NCBI GenBank assembly: GCA_965208525.1
Contig: OZ242340.1
Span: 1,860,001-1,924,000, forward strand
DNA from: VXYL01 sp965208525
GTDB taxonomy: Bacteria > Pseudomonadota > Gammaproteobacteria > Pseudomonadales > Azotimanducaceae
DNA length: 64,000 nucleotides
Reading direction: 5' to 3'
Numbering within the stretch: position 1 is the first letter of the stretch; every line of letters starts with the position of its first letter. Made by a program: the position numbers and the translations under genes. The notes under the pieces were generated by a model that saw only the letters and a program-made list of their open reading frames with translations, was not told the origin of the DNA and searched no databases. Below, in pieces: positions 9,069 to 17,926 of this stretch.

Positions 9069-11085
9069 AAGCAGCCGGCGGCTCGCGAAACAACCTGCCG
9101 ACGCTTCCGTCAGGGCGCGCTACCACGACCGACTGGACGTAAGGACTACGCTGGCGGCGCACGACGTCCTTGGACTGTTCACGCGTGCGCTCGGCTACCT
9201 CTGGCCACAGCGGCGCCTGTTTGCGGCACGGGCGGGACTCATCGTGCTGATCTACGCCTTGGGTCTGCCGCTGCCCTGGTTCCTGAAGGTCCTGATCGAC
9301 CACGGTGTCATGCAACAGCCGATCCCGCCGGGCGGCGAGGGTCTCCTCTATCCCTCGTTCATGGCGGCCTTTCTGGGCGCCGTTTCGGGCATGGATCCAA
9401 TGGCGGTCACGCTCCATGCACTTGCCGTTCTCGCCGTCATGTTCCTGTTCGTTGGCTATTCCGGAAACACGATGCTCGAGGCGAACCTGGCCGAAGGGGC
9501 GGATGTCGCAACGCGGTCCGAGAACAAGGTCAGCGCGGGCTGGAGCGCAGCGCGCGGCCTCGTCGGTCTCGTCGATCTGTGTCTCGCCATCCGGCTTTCG
9601 CAACGCATCACTCACGATGTGCGCGGCGCACTGTTCTCGCGGCTCTCGCGTCAGCCGCTGACCAGCCTCAATCTGCAGCGACCTGGCGATGCGATGTTCC
9701 GGGTGATGCACGACGCGCCGTCCATCGCCGGCATCTGCTACGCGCTGACGCTGAGTCCATTGGCGATGGTCGTCAGCGTCGGCGCGAATCTCTGGGTGCT
9801 GACGGCCGTTTACGGCGGCGTCACACCGGAACTGGTGTGGATCGGCCTGTCTGCGGTGGGCCTGACTCTGTTGGCGACGTCGCCGCTCGCGCGCTGGGCG
9901 CGGCAGGTGAGCCAGGCGAGCCGCGCCTCCGGCAGCGCAACCACCGACGAGTTGGAGGAGGGGCTCCGCAACGTGGCAGCCGTGCAGAGCCTGGGCGGCA
10001 GCGAGCGGCAACGCAACCAGTTCGCCGCAGCGAGCCGGGAGTCGTTCCGGCAAAGCCTGCTCCTGATCTGGGTGGCGAACGCGGTCGAATGGATCGCCGA
10101 AAACGTCCACCTCGTGTTCGCGACCTTGGGCTTCTGGGTGATCTTTACCGGCATTGTCCGCGGTGAGCTCACCCTGGGCGACACGCCGGTGGTGATCCGG
10201 ATGTACAGCTTGCTCTACGAGACCGCCATGCAGTTCGGTCGCATCTGGATAGACCAACAGGACAACGCGGCGGCCGCGCGGCGTGTGTTCTTCGCCCTGG
10301 ACCATGAAGCGGAGCCAACGTCACCTCGCCGACGGGCGACGCCGCCTATGCGATCAGAACCGCTCAAGCTGCGATTCGAGGATGTCGACTTCCGCTACCC
10401 CGACGGACGCCAGGCGCTCGCTGCAGTCAGCTTCGAGGCCCGCGCCGGCCAGACCCTCGCCGTCGTCGGGCCGAGCGGTGCGGGCAAGACGACACTCGCC
10501 CAGATGATCCCCAAGTTCCTTCAACCCTGCGACGGTCGGATCACATTGAATGGCATCGACTTGGACGACATCGACACGGCGGCACTCCGACGCGATGTCG
10601 CCTATGTCTTCCAAGAACACCAACTGCTGACCGACACCATCGCGGCCAACCTCCGCATAGCGAAACCGGATGCAACCGTCGCCGAGATGGAGTCCGCCTG
10701 CCAGATCGCCGGCGCCCTCGACTTCGTCCGCGCCATGCCCGACGGGTTTGGTTCCACCATCGGTCGCGGCGGCGGCACCTTGTCCACGGGCCAGAAGCAG
10801 CGTCTCTCCATTGCCCGCGGCATCTTGCGCGAAGCCCCAATCCTGGTCCTCGACGAGCCCACAGCCGCGCTCGACCCAATGACGGAACGCGCCTTGCTCA
10901 GTGCCCTGCACACATCGAACGCCGACCGCCTGACCATCGTCGTTGCCCACCGCCTGTCCACCATCGAGCACGCCGACCACATTCTCTACCTCGACCGGGG
11001 CCGCATCGTCGAGACCGGCAGCCACGAAGAGCTGATGGCGAAGCCAAGCGGCGCGTACCGGCGGTTCGTGACGCTTCAGGAATGA
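9061..11085 (+). CDS. ABC exporter half-transporter, subunit 2
   Basis: 674 residues with N-terminal membrane domain and C-terminal ATPase: Walker A GPSGAGKTT, signature LSTGQKQR, Walker B ILVLDEPTA, H-loop VAHRLS. Both catalytic glutamates of the presumed heterodimer are present, unlike many heterodimeric exporters that carry one degenerate site. Its ATG sits 8 bp inside the previous gene, so it is translated from the same message. A loop of about 85 residues after the first membrane helix (around residues 75-160) is longer than usual and may be periplasmic. Substrate unknown. Confidence 0.9.
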   Translation: MPESSRRLAKQPADASVRARYHDRLDVRTTLAAHDVLGLFTRALGYLWPQRRLFAARAGLIVLIYALGLPLPWFLKVLIDHGVMQQPIPPGGEGLLYPSFMAAFLGAVSGMDPMAVTLHALAVLAVMFLFVGYSGNTMLEANLAEGADVATRSENKVSAGWSAARGLVGLVDLCLAIRLSQRITHDVRGALFSRLSRQPLTSLNLQRPGDAMFRVMHDAPSIAGICYALTLSPLAMVVSVGANLWVLTAVYGGVTPELVWIGLSAVGLTLLATSPLARWARQVSQASRASGSATTDELEEGLRNVAAVQSLGGSERQRNQFAAASRESFRQSLLLIWVANAVEWIAENVHLVFATLGFWVIFTGIVRGELTLGDTPVVIRMYSLLYETAMQFGRIWIDQQDNAAAARRVFFALDHEAEPTSPRRRATPPMRSEPLKLRFEDVDFRYPDGRQALAAVSFEARAGQTLAVVGPSGAGKTTLAQMIPKFLQPCDGRITLNGIDLDDIDTAALRRDVAYVFQEHQLLTDTIAANLRIAKPDATVAEMESACQIAGALDFVRAMPDGFGSTIGRGGGTLSTGQKQRLSIARGILREAPILVLDEPTAALDPMTERALLSALHTSNADRLTIVVAHRLSTIEHADHILYLDRGRIVETGSHEELMAKPSGAYRRFVTLQE

Positions 11086-11162
11086 CGGAGTACGCCCGGC
11101 TCACCGAGCAGACAGATGAGGCGTGGAACAAACCGCTCCCTGGTGACCCTGGGGTTTTCCTC

Positions 11163-11240
11163 GTAGGGGAGGGCTTGTGCCGTCGCGCGATAGACACTTG
11201 CGACGGACTCGGCACGGGACGGGGCAAGCCCGTCCCCTAC
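11163..11240. repeat. Nested inverted repeat, GTAGGGG-type element
   Basis: Outer arms GTAGGGGA (11163) and TCCCCTAC (ending 11240) enclose a second palindrome CCGTCGC/GCGACGG (11180-11186 with 11200-11206) and a hairpin GGGACGGG-GCAAG-CCCGTCCC (11216-11236). It fills the space between the ABC exporter genes and the convergent hypothetical gene. It is a compound palindrome of the same general design as the others in this window. Confidence 0.65.
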
Positions 11241-11251
11241 GGCCCTCTCCC

Positions 11252-11893
11252 TCACGCGCCCTCCGGCAACCTGCAAATCCGTTTCATAACGGTAGTGCCG
11301 TAGCGCGGGTAATCCCACTTGTATTCCCCGCCCTCCATGTACCGAGTCACCACCGGCACGAGGCCCAGCGCATAGAACTGCAACCGGCCATCAACCCACT
11401 CGGTAGTAGCTGACGAGCGAAGGCACAGGGTCGTAGAGCCAACTCGCAACCGAGTCACATCGTTGGAGGCACCGGCCAGCCTGCCATCGGTTGTCACGTC
11501 ATGGACCAACCCCGAAGAGGTGACCACGAAGCGATTCCCGCACTGCTCAATTCGCTCCAGATGACCGGCACGCCCCCCACGCCCTTCCTTGGCCATCCAC
11601 AACCCCCGCATGTCCGTCGCCCCTTCCGGCAGCGGCTCGGTACACCCCGCCAAAATCGGCATGGGGAACCTCTCGTAGGCGCAGTTCGGCGTGTGCCCTT
11701 GCGGGATGTCGTCCGCCATCAACCCACTGCCATCAAGCACCGGCAAGTCGCAATAGTCGATCGCGTGCGCGTCTCCCGCATAGACATGCGCGGGAGTCAG
11801 GTTCTCGGGCCGTGGGTAGAACAACAGCACCAAAGCAACCACCACCGGCATCGCGACGACGATGCCAAGAACCACGAGAACGACGCGCTTCAT
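11252..11893 (-). CDS. Hypothetical membrane-anchored or secreted protein
   Basis: 213 residues from the ATG at 11893. It begins with Lys-Arg and a hydrophobic stretch of about 24 residues (MKRVVLVVLGIVVAMP onward), consistent with a signal peptide or membrane anchor. The remainder is soluble with six cysteines (for example YCDLP, NCAYERF, GCTEPLP, EQCGNRF), suggesting disulfides outside the cytoplasm. No family recognised. The frame stays open 63 bp further upstream, but the hydrophobic N-terminus argues for this start. Confidence 0.7.
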   Translation of the reverse strand: MKRVVLVVLGIVVAMPVVVALVLLFYPRPENLTPAHVYAGDAHAIDYCDLPVLDGSGLMADDIPQGHTPNCAYERFPMPILAGCTEPLPEGATDMRGLWMAKEGRGGRAGHLERIEQCGNRFVVTSSGLVHDVTTDGRLAGASNDVTRLRVGSTTLCLRSSATTEWVDGRLQFYALGLVPVVTRYMEGGEYKWDYPRYGTTVMKRICRLPEGA

Positions 11894-12008
11894 GGTCGGC
11901 CCTCCGCGCCATCTGCTAGCAGTCTGTCGACGTGTTCCACAACGGCAGCCGCGCAAGAGGTGCCAAGAATACGCCCATCAGCAGCGGCTCAGTCCAATGT
12001 TGGACAGA

Positions 12009-12089
12009 GCGACCCATGCGTCGCCCCTGTTTGGCCCTCTACTAGGTGCCAAGCGCCCCCCTTTTTTCCTGGGCGAGGGCGTCTTGCCC
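12009..12089. repeat. Degenerate palindrome pair upstream of toxin-antitoxin locus
   Basis: A one-mismatch copy of the GCGAC-GCATGC-GTCGC palindrome at 12009-12024 is followed by a seven-bp stem GGGCGAG/CTTGCCC at 12071-12089. Same families as the units near 15.9, 55.2 and 16.1 kb. The rest of the gap from 11894 to 12172 shows nothing else recognisable. Confidence 0.5.
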
Positions 12090-12172
12090 ACGTACGCAAA
12101 CCCGTCACCGTGAGTTGCTTCGTGGAACCTGCATGGCATACTGATGCGAGACTATCTAGGCATCAAGATGCT

Positions 12173-12463
12173 ATGCGAACGACGCTTACTATCGACGACG
12201 ATCTTGCGGCGGCACTTAAGCTGTCAGCGCGACGAAGTGGCAGGCCATTCAAGGCCATCGTCAACGAGGCCATTCGTCGCGGACTGTCGACGGGCGAAAA
12301 GCCCGCGCATCCCCAGGAACGGTTTCGCGTCCCGTCCGCGCCTAGGGGGTTCTTGCCGGGCGTTGATCCGCTGAAACTCAACCAGCTCATTGACGAGTTG
12401 TCGGTGGATGAGTTCCTAGGACGTTCGCACGGCAGGATTCCCGATGCTGATCCCGGACGTTAA
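12173..12463 (+). CDS. Ribbon-helix-helix antitoxin (VapB-like)
   Basis: 96 residues. The N-terminus MRTTLTIDDDLAAALK followed by SARRSGRPFKAIVNEAIRRGL is a typical ribbon-helix-helix DNA-binding dimer domain. The C-terminal tail, with FRVPSAPRGFLPGVDPLKLNQL, would wrap the toxin. It overlaps the PIN-domain gene by 20 bp, the standard arrangement for a VapBC operon, and is expected to repress its own promoter as part of the complex. Confidence 0.88.
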   Translation: MRTTLTIDDDLAAALKLSARRSGRPFKAIVNEAIRRGLSTGEKPAHPQERFRVPSAPRGFLPGVDPLKLNQLIDELSVDEFLGRSHGRIPDADPGR

Positions 12464-12881
12464 TCTGCTGGTCTACGCCTACAACGAGGACGCACCGTTC
12501 CATGCCGTCGCCAAGACATGGTGGGAGACGAGGCTGTCAGAGGTTGAACCGGTTGGCTTGGCATGGGTGGCCATGCTGGGCTTCGTGCGAATCATGTCCA
12601 ATCGTCGAGTCTTGGCGCGCCCGATGCCGCTTGATGAAGCGGTGGGGCACTGCAGGGCGTGGCTTGGCGTGCCGAACGTCAGCATTGTGCTTCCAGGTCC
12701 GCGCCACTTGGACATTCTCGGAAGCCTGCTTGCGGGGCCTGTTGGGTCCAATCTGGTCACGGATGCACACTTGGCCGCATTGGCAATCGAACACCAGGCC
12801 GAGTTGCAGTCCAACGACACCGACTTCGGCCGTTTCTCGGGGCTGAGATGGCGGAATCCGGTCGCCGTTGTGGGTGAGTAG
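12444..12881 (+). CDS. PIN-domain ribonuclease toxin (VapC-like)
   Basis: 145-residue PIN-domain protein. D5 (LIPDVNLLVYAY) opens the acidic metal site; the C-terminal LVTDAHLAALAIEH and the Asp of SNDTDFGRF supply further acidic residues. VapC toxins cleave tRNA or rRNA and are neutralised by the partner antitoxin encoded immediately upstream. Length and motifs are complete, so the module looks functional. It is most like the PIN subgroup with TWWETRL after the first helix, common in proteobacteria and cyanobacteria. Confidence 0.88.
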   Translation: MLIPDVNLLVYAYNEDAPFHAVAKTWWETRLSEVEPVGLAWVAMLGFVRIMSNRRVLARPMPLDEAVGHCRAWLGVPNVSIVLPGPRHLDILGSLLAGPVGSNLVTDAHLAALAIEHQAELQSNDTDFGRFSGLRWRNPVAVVGE

Positions 12882-12974
12882 CCGAGCACCTCCAACGCCA
12901 GCAATCCTGATTTCGCTTCGCGGTTTGGGTGATGTCGTGGCTGTCCCGCATCCTCCTCGTCGGCGTGCCCATCC

Positions 12975-13340
12975 CTATAGACGCTTCAGGCGCCTGACAG
13001 TTCTTTCATCGACGACATTGCCGGTGTTGAGAGTGCTCTTCGGCTCGAGTAGCACAACCTCGCACGGCTCTTCAGCAACGGGCCTGTGCTCCGTACCGTG
13101 CGGCACGATGATGAACTCGCCGGGTTCGAGCACCTGAGCCTCTTGGTCGCGGAACTCCATCCTTAGCCGGCCCGAGACGACGAGGAACAACTCATCCTCC
13201 TCATCGTGACTGTGCCACACGAACGAACCTTCGAGCTTGGCCAGCTTGACTTGCATGTCGTTGATGTCACCGGCGACCCTTGGTGACCAGGTCTCGTGGA
13301 ACGACGCAAACCCGCTTGCGAGACTGTTCTTCGTAATCAT
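12975..13340 (-). CDS. Small cupin-domain protein
   Basis: 121-residue single-domain cupin. The metal site is complete: H43 and H45 (VWHSHDEEDE), E49 and H85 (PHGTEHRP). Small cupins of this type include sugar- or ketoacid-binding enzymes and metal-dependent dioxygenases; no specific function can be chosen. ATG at 13340 has an AGAGGA ribosome-binding site about 9 nt upstream. It lies 55 bp downstream of the crotonase gene on the same strand and may be co-transcribed with it. Confidence 0.82.
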   Translation of the reverse strand: MITKNSLASGFASFHETWSPRVAGDINDMQVKLAKLEGSFVWHSHDEEDELFLVVSGRLRMEFRDQEAQVLEPGEFIIVPHGTEHRPVAEEPCEVVLLEPKSTLNTGNVVDERTVRRLKRL

Positions 13341-13395
13341 GTACTTAAGTCCTCTTCGCCATGGCGTCAGACGCTCCCGCGGCCTCAGGTCGCCT

Positions 13396-14430
13396 TCAGG
13401 TTTCGTCGATGGCATCGACCAAGCCCCACGCCAAGGCGGTTCGGGCGTCGATTCTGTCGCCTGTTAGGGCCATGTAGTTGAGGTTCAAGCGGCCCACGCG
13501 GGAGAGGATGCTGGCGGTGCCGCCGGCGCCGGGGATCAGGCCGAAGCGCACTTCTGGGAGCATGAAGAAGGCGTCCCGGGTTGTGCGGAGGTGGCCCGCG
13601 AAGGCGGGTAGTTCAATGCCGGCGCCTACGCAAGCACCGTGGAGGTGGACTTCGACTCTGTCTCGCAGGCTGTGCATGAGGCGGGCGGCGCTGCGGGTGG
13701 TGCGGGCGGCGTGGGAGATTCCGGCGTCGGTGGCTTCGCCGAATTCGTCTAGGTCGCCGCCGGCGCTGAAGTTTGGGCCTTTGCCGGCCAGGACTATGCG
13801 GTCGATGGTGGCGTCTTGGGTGGCGAGCGAAAGGGCCTCGCAGAGAGCGTCGCGCATGGCGCCGGAGTAGGCGTTGCGCTTTTGCGGGCGGTTTAGCAGG
13901 AGGTGGAGTTCGCCCGCTTGGCGGTCGATGAGGATCGGTGGGTCTTCGGGTTCTGGGGCAGGTGGCTTGCGTTCGCGGCTTGCAAGCCAGCCTTGGAACT
14001 CGGCGCCGTGCTGGAGGGCGGAGTAGGCGAGGGATTCTGTGATCAAGCGGTCTGGGATGGTCAAGTGTTCGCCGACTCGGGTAAGGCCGACCAGGGTCAT
14101 GGCAGCGACGGGGCTGTCGGCTACTGCGCTGGCTATGCGTTCTGCCTCCTCACGGGATGGGACGGCTACATCCAGCAGCGCCGGCATGTCCGCCTCGTCC
14201 GCGCCCACGTCCACAATGCCGATTACGGGGCATTTGGCGGGGCCAACTGCCGGGACTGACGATGCGCCTTGCGACGCGTTTGGCGGGCGAGACGTCCTCC
14301 CCAAATCGGCCTCGGCCACCTCGACGATGATGCTTGGGCAGCCGCCGAACAGCGACAGCGCCTCGGCCTGCGCCGGGTCCCGCAACCGCTGTTCGAGTTC
14401 GGAAAGCCGCACAACTCGGCCCCTTGCCAC
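13396..14430 (-). CDS. Enoyl-CoA hydratase/isomerase family protein with N-terminal extension
   Basis: About 344 residues from a GTG at 14430; another GTG at 14412 is possible. The last 190 or so residues form a crotonase fold: NRPQKRNAYS, oxyanion loop FSAGGDLDEFG, second oxyanion loop HGACVGAGIELPAFAG, and the Glu-bearing FMLPEVRFGLIPGAGG. The first 150 residues contain an ESLAYSALQHGAEFQGWL segment seen in a subgroup of these enzymes, so the extension is native. Its substrate is presumably an acyl-CoA. It is divergent from the amidohydrolase gene with only about 12 bp between starts, which suggests shared control. Confidence 0.82.
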   Translation of the reverse strand: MARGRVVRLSELEQRLRDPAQAEALSLFGGCPSIIVEVAEADLGRTSRPPNASQGASSVPAVGPAKCPVIGIVDVGADEADMPALLDVAVPSREEAERIASAVADSPVAAMTLVGLTRVGEHLTIPDRLITESLAYSALQHGAEFQGWLASRERKPPAPEPEDPPILIDRQAGELHLLLNRPQKRNAYSGAMRDALCEALSLATQDATIDRIVLAGKGPNFSAGGDLDEFGEATDAGISHAARTTRSAARLMHSLRDRVEVHLHGACVGAGIELPAFAGHLRTTRDAFFMLPEVRFGLIPGAGGTASILSRVGRLNLNYMALTGDRIDARTALAWGLVDAIDET

Positions 14431-14442
14431 AGTCCAAGCCTT

Positions 14443-15789
14443 ATGCTGAGCGGGATGGTTCTTTTGCGCAATGCGGAAATCGACGGTACGCGCGCGGATG
14501 TGCGGATTCGTGGCGGCGTGGTGGCTGAGCTTGGGCGCTTGGCGGCGGCGGAAGGGGAGGAGGTGGTCGAGGCTCGGGGCGGGGCGTTGCTGCCTGGATT
14601 GCATGACCACCATTTACATTTTCTGGCCCTGGCGGCGGCCCGGAGTTCGGTGCGGTGTGGGCCGCCGGAGGTTTGTGATCGGGACCAACTGCGGGCGGCG
14701 CTGGCGGCAGCGCCGGCTGAGAAGGAGTGGGTTCGGGGCGTTGGCTATCACGAGTCTGTGGCTGGGGAACTCGATCGGGCGGCGCTTGACGGGTTCGTGC
14801 CTGAGCGGCCGGTTCGCATTCAGCATCGATCCGGGAAGATGTGGTTCTTGAACGGTGCGGCGTTGCGGAGCGTGGGCCTCGATCCGGGTGGTGATGGGCG
14901 GCTGTTTCGGCAGGATGGATGGCTGCGCAAGCGGTTGGGGGATGCCGACCTGACTGCTGCGGCGTTGGAGGTGTCGGCGCAGTTGGCGGCTTGGGGGGTG
15001 ACTGGGTTCACGGATGCGACGCCTTCCAATGACGCGGCGGCGGTGCGGCGGATACGTGAGTTGGCGCCGCACCAGCGTGTGTATGCGATGGGGAACGAGA
15101 CTCTGGCGACGGGGCATCTCAAGGTGATGCTGGACGATGCGGAGTTGCCGGACATCGACGAGCTTGTGGGGCGGATTGGCGAAGCGCATGAGCGCGGGCG
15201 GCCCGTGGCGTTTCATTGCGTGACAAGAACGGAGCTGGTGTTCGCGCTCGGCGCGCTGATGGAGGCGGGAACGCAGCCGGGGGATCGGATCGAACATGCG
15301 GCGGTTGCCGATGAGGATGGTTTGCGGCTGTTGCGGGAGGCGGGGGTGACCGTGGTGACGCAGCCGAACTTCATTGCCGAGCGGGGCGATCGTTATGTTG
15401 CTGACGTTGAGGCGGGAGAGCACCGGTATCTGTATCGGGGCGCTGGGTTTCTTGCGGCCGGCATACCGATGGCAGGGGGCACAGACGCGCCCTTTGGGGA
15501 GCCGGACCCTTGGGCACTCGCGAAGGCAGCCGTGCTGCGCGAAACGCAGTCCGGTGTCGTGGTTGGTGAAGGTGAGAAGCTCACGCCCGAACGTGCCTTG
15601 GCGCTTTTCACGACGCCGCATTTGGACCCGGGCGGCGCGCCGCGCACAATCTGCCCCGGCGCGCCGGCGGACCTTTGCCTTCTCAACCTGCCTTGGCGGG
15701 AAGCACGGCTGCGCCTTGATGGTTGCGACGTCGTCGGGACGTGGAAAGCGGGCAAACGCTCGTTCGGCGCGGGCGCCGCGGCACGTTAA
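14443..15789 (+). CDS. Amidohydrolase family protein (YtcJ-like)
   Basis: 448 residues from ATG 14443; ATG 14455 is the alternative. Metal-dependent amidohydrolase_3-type hydrolase: the HxH motif in PGLHDHHLHF, then HCVTRTE, IEHAAVADED and the Asp of GGTDAPFG give the usual metal ligands. The C-terminal ICPGAPADLCLL is the beta-sandwich return typical of the superfamily. Substrate unknown; relatives hydrolyse amides, cyclic ureides or act on aromatic acids. It is divergently transcribed from the crotonase gene. Confidence 0.85.
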   Translation: MLSGMVLLRNAEIDGTRADVRIRGGVVAELGRLAAAEGEEVVEARGGALLPGLHDHHLHFLALAAARSSVRCGPPEVCDRDQLRAALAAAPAEKEWVRGVGYHESVAGELDRAALDGFVPERPVRIQHRSGKMWFLNGAALRSVGLDPGGDGRLFRQDGWLRKRLGDADLTAAALEVSAQLAAWGVTGFTDATPSNDAAAVRRIRELAPHQRVYAMGNETLATGHLKVMLDDAELPDIDELVGRIGEAHERGRPVAFHCVTRTELVFALGALMEAGTQPGDRIEHAAVADEDGLRLLREAGVTVVTQPNFIAERGDRYVADVEAGEHRYLYRGAGFLAAGIPMAGGTDAPFGEPDPWALAKAAVLRETQSGVVVGEGEKLTPERALALFTTPHLDPGGAPRTICPGAPADLCLLNLPWREARLRLDGCDVVGTWKAGKRSFGAGAAAR

Positions 15790-15877
15790 CGGGTTAAGCA
15801 GTTCGTGCTTCGCAACTGCTGGCTAAGGGTTTCCCTTGCGCTCACCTTCTGGCTAGGTCTTCTACGGCGCAACGTCC

Positions 15878-16026
15878 TAGCGCATGAGGAAGGCCACCCG
15901 AAGAAGGGCGACGCATGCGTCGCCCCTACGGCCCGGGACGTAACCGACACCTCTGTAGCGGCGACGCATGCGTCGCCCTGTCCGGCAGCTGGGTGCATCG
16001 CCGCCAAGTCCGACGGACTGCTAGCG
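15878..16026. repeat. 150-bp intergenic repeat module, copy 1
   Basis: Near-identical to 55173-55323. Contains the 20-bp perfect palindrome GGGCGACGCATGCGTCGCCC (15906-15925) and an 18-bp copy of its core (15960-15977) in a head-to-head pair, then TGCATCGCCGCCAAGTCCGA and a terminal CTAGCG. It has no coding potential that is kept between copies. Confidence 0.8.
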
Positions 16027-16038
16027 TGGCGTATAGGA

Positions 16039-16312
16039 GCGCGCCTTGCGGCGCGGTGGAGGGCGAGACGCCCTCCCTCCAAGTGGACGCCGAACTCGTT
16101 GGCCGCACGCTCGTCCATGCAAGTTTCCTCCCGGCGGGGACGCCGAGTCGCTGACGCGGAAGGAAAGGCTTCTTGCGACTTCGCCGGGGCGAGGGGTCGT
16201 ACCCCTAGGAAGAGAAGCGACGGAAGATCATTGGGTTGCAGGACTTCCGAAGGTCGAAGGGCTCCCCTTGGACGGAGGGCGTCTCGCCCTCCACCGCGCC
16301 CGAAGGGCGCGC
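16039..16312. repeat. MITE-like element with about 38-bp terminal inverted repeats
   Basis: Left arm 16039-16076 and right arm 16274-16312 are imperfect inverted copies of each other, each ending inward with GGAGGGCG-aga/tct-CGCCCTCC, itself a hairpin. The roughly 197 bp between the arms shows no gene. The arrangement is that of a small non-autonomous mobile element or a paired REP unit. Together with the adjacent module it accounts for most of the 600-bp gap before the MATE gene. Confidence 0.65.
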
Positions 16313-16389
16313 GGCCGCTACTCGGCTAGATGGGGACGCGGGCCCGGTGTGAGGGGCGCCTCGTGGCGGCGTTCGCGTAAGCTCTGGTT

Positions 16390-17802
16390 GTGGATGGTTC
16401 TCGGCGGATAGGGCGGGCGGCCTTGGGGAAGGGTGAGGCGGTTCCTGAGTCCTCGTCGCCGAAATCCCAGCGACCGACGTTTACCGATGGCGGGTTGCCT
16501 CGGCATGTCCTGCGTCTTTCCGGCTTCATGATCCTTGGCTTTCTGGCCATGACCATCGCGCAGCTTGTTGAGGCGGTGTATCTCGGCATGGTGGGGACGC
16601 GGGAGTTGGCGGCGGTGGCGTTCGCGTTTCCCGTGGTGATGGCGCTTGGGGCGGCGACACGAGGGATTGGTGTGGGCGCCGGCGCGGTGCTTGCTCGCGC
16701 TGCGGGGGCCGGGCATCGGGCGCGGATGTCGCGGCTGACCAGCCATGCGCTGGCGTTGGTGCTCGCGTTCAACCTCGTCTGTGCGGCGGCGTTGATTGCG
16801 GGTTCCCGGCCTCTGTTCGCGTTGCTCGGCGCCGAGGGGGAAATCCTTGACCTCGTAACCTCCTACATCGCCATCTGGGCCATGGGCTTTCCCGCATTTG
16901 GACTGTCGATGGTGGGCACCGGGCTCATGCGCTCGCTGGGCGATCCGGCCTTTCCTGGCGTGGTGATGACCACGGGATCGGTGCTGCAGATCCTCATTGG
17001 GCCGTTTCTCATCTTCGGCTGGCTTGGCTTGCCGGCGATGGGGCTCGAAGGCGCGGCGTGGACGTTCGTTGCCGCACGAGGCGCTTCCTTCCTGCTGGCT
17101 CTCTATTGGTTCCTCATTCGCGAACGAGTGCTGCGGCTTTCCGGTAAGGACTTCCTTGATTCCGCCCGCGCCATCCTGCACGTGGGCATTCCGGCGATGG
17201 CGACGAACCTCATCGGTCCGCTTTCCACCGCGATCGTCACGCGATTGCTGGCAGGGCTTGGCGTGGCAGTGGTGGCCGGGTTCGGCATCGCCTCCCGCAT
17301 CGAGGCGGTCGTGTCGATGGTCGTCATCGGCATCGCTTCGAGCGCGGGGCCGCTGGTGGGCCAGAACTGGGGCGCGCGCCTCTACGACCGCGTATGGGCG
17401 GCGCTCAGGCTCTGCTATCGCTACTGCCTGATCTGGAGCGCCATCGCCGCATGCATCATGTGGGTCGGGGGCGCCTTCTTCGTTTCGTTGGTGAACGACG
17501 AAGAAGCCGTGGTAGCCACCGCAACGGCATTTCTCTACATCGTGCCGATCAGCATCGGCTTCATGGGCATGCTGAACGTATCCAACGGCGCCTTCAACGC
17601 CCTCTCGAAGCCCTGGCCGCCGCTTGTGCTCTCCATCTTGCGCCTGACGGTGTTCTACATCCCGCTTGCCTTGGTTGCGAGACATTACTTCGGCTATGTC
17701 GGGGTCTTTGCCGCCATCGCGGTAACCGATATTGCCCTGGGCCTCTGGGGCCGCGAGTGGAACCGCCGCACGCTCCGAAGAGAACAAGCCGCGGCCGCCT
17801 AA
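16390..17802 (+). CDS. MATE-family efflux transporter
   Basis: 470 residues with about twelve predicted membrane helices in two halves, typical of multidrug and toxin extrusion proteins that export cationic compounds using Na+ or H+ gradients. Recognisable family features include SRIEAVVSMVVIGIASSAGPLVGQNWGA (cut here: IGIASSAGPLVGQNWGA) and the paired PAFP..GLMRSLGD region in the first half. The start is a GTG at 16390; the cytoplasmic tail before the first helix is about 40 residues. It stands alone; the next gene begins 124 bp downstream. Confidence 0.9.
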   Translation: MDGSRRIGRAALGKGEAVPESSSPKSQRPTFTDGGLPRHVLRLSGFMILGFLAMTIAQLVEAVYLGMVGTRELAAVAFAFPVVMALGAATRGIGVGAGAVLARAAGAGHRARMSRLTSHALALVLAFNLVCAAALIAGSRPLFALLGAEGEILDLVTSYIAIWAMGFPAFGLSMVGTGLMRSLGDPAFPGVVMTTGSVLQILIGPFLIFGWLGLPAMGLEGAAWTFVAARGASFLLALYWFLIRERVLRLSGKDFLDSARAILHVGIPAMATNLIGPLSTAIVTRLLAGLGVAVVAGFGIASRIEAVVSMVVIGIASSAGPLVGQNWGARLYDRVWAALRLCYRYCLIWSAIAACIMWVGGAFFVSLVNDEEAVVATATAFLYIVPISIGFMGMLNVSNGAFNALSKPWPPLVLSILRLTVFYIPLALVARHYFGYVGVFAAIAVTDIALGLWGREWNRRTLRREQAAAA

Positions 17803-17926
17803 CCCAGACACGGGCGACGCCGAGCCTCGCCCGGGACGCAACGACACCCGACGGAACGCCTTGTGGTTACCCGTCACGCAGGAGCCGAGACGTGCTGGTG
17901 GTCGCTCCTTGCGTCGGGGGCGCGGT

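Noticed and set aside
15878..16312. CRISPR array
   Set aside because: Repeats are few, palindromic, irregularly spaced and vary in sequence; there are no regular spacers and no cas genes in the window.
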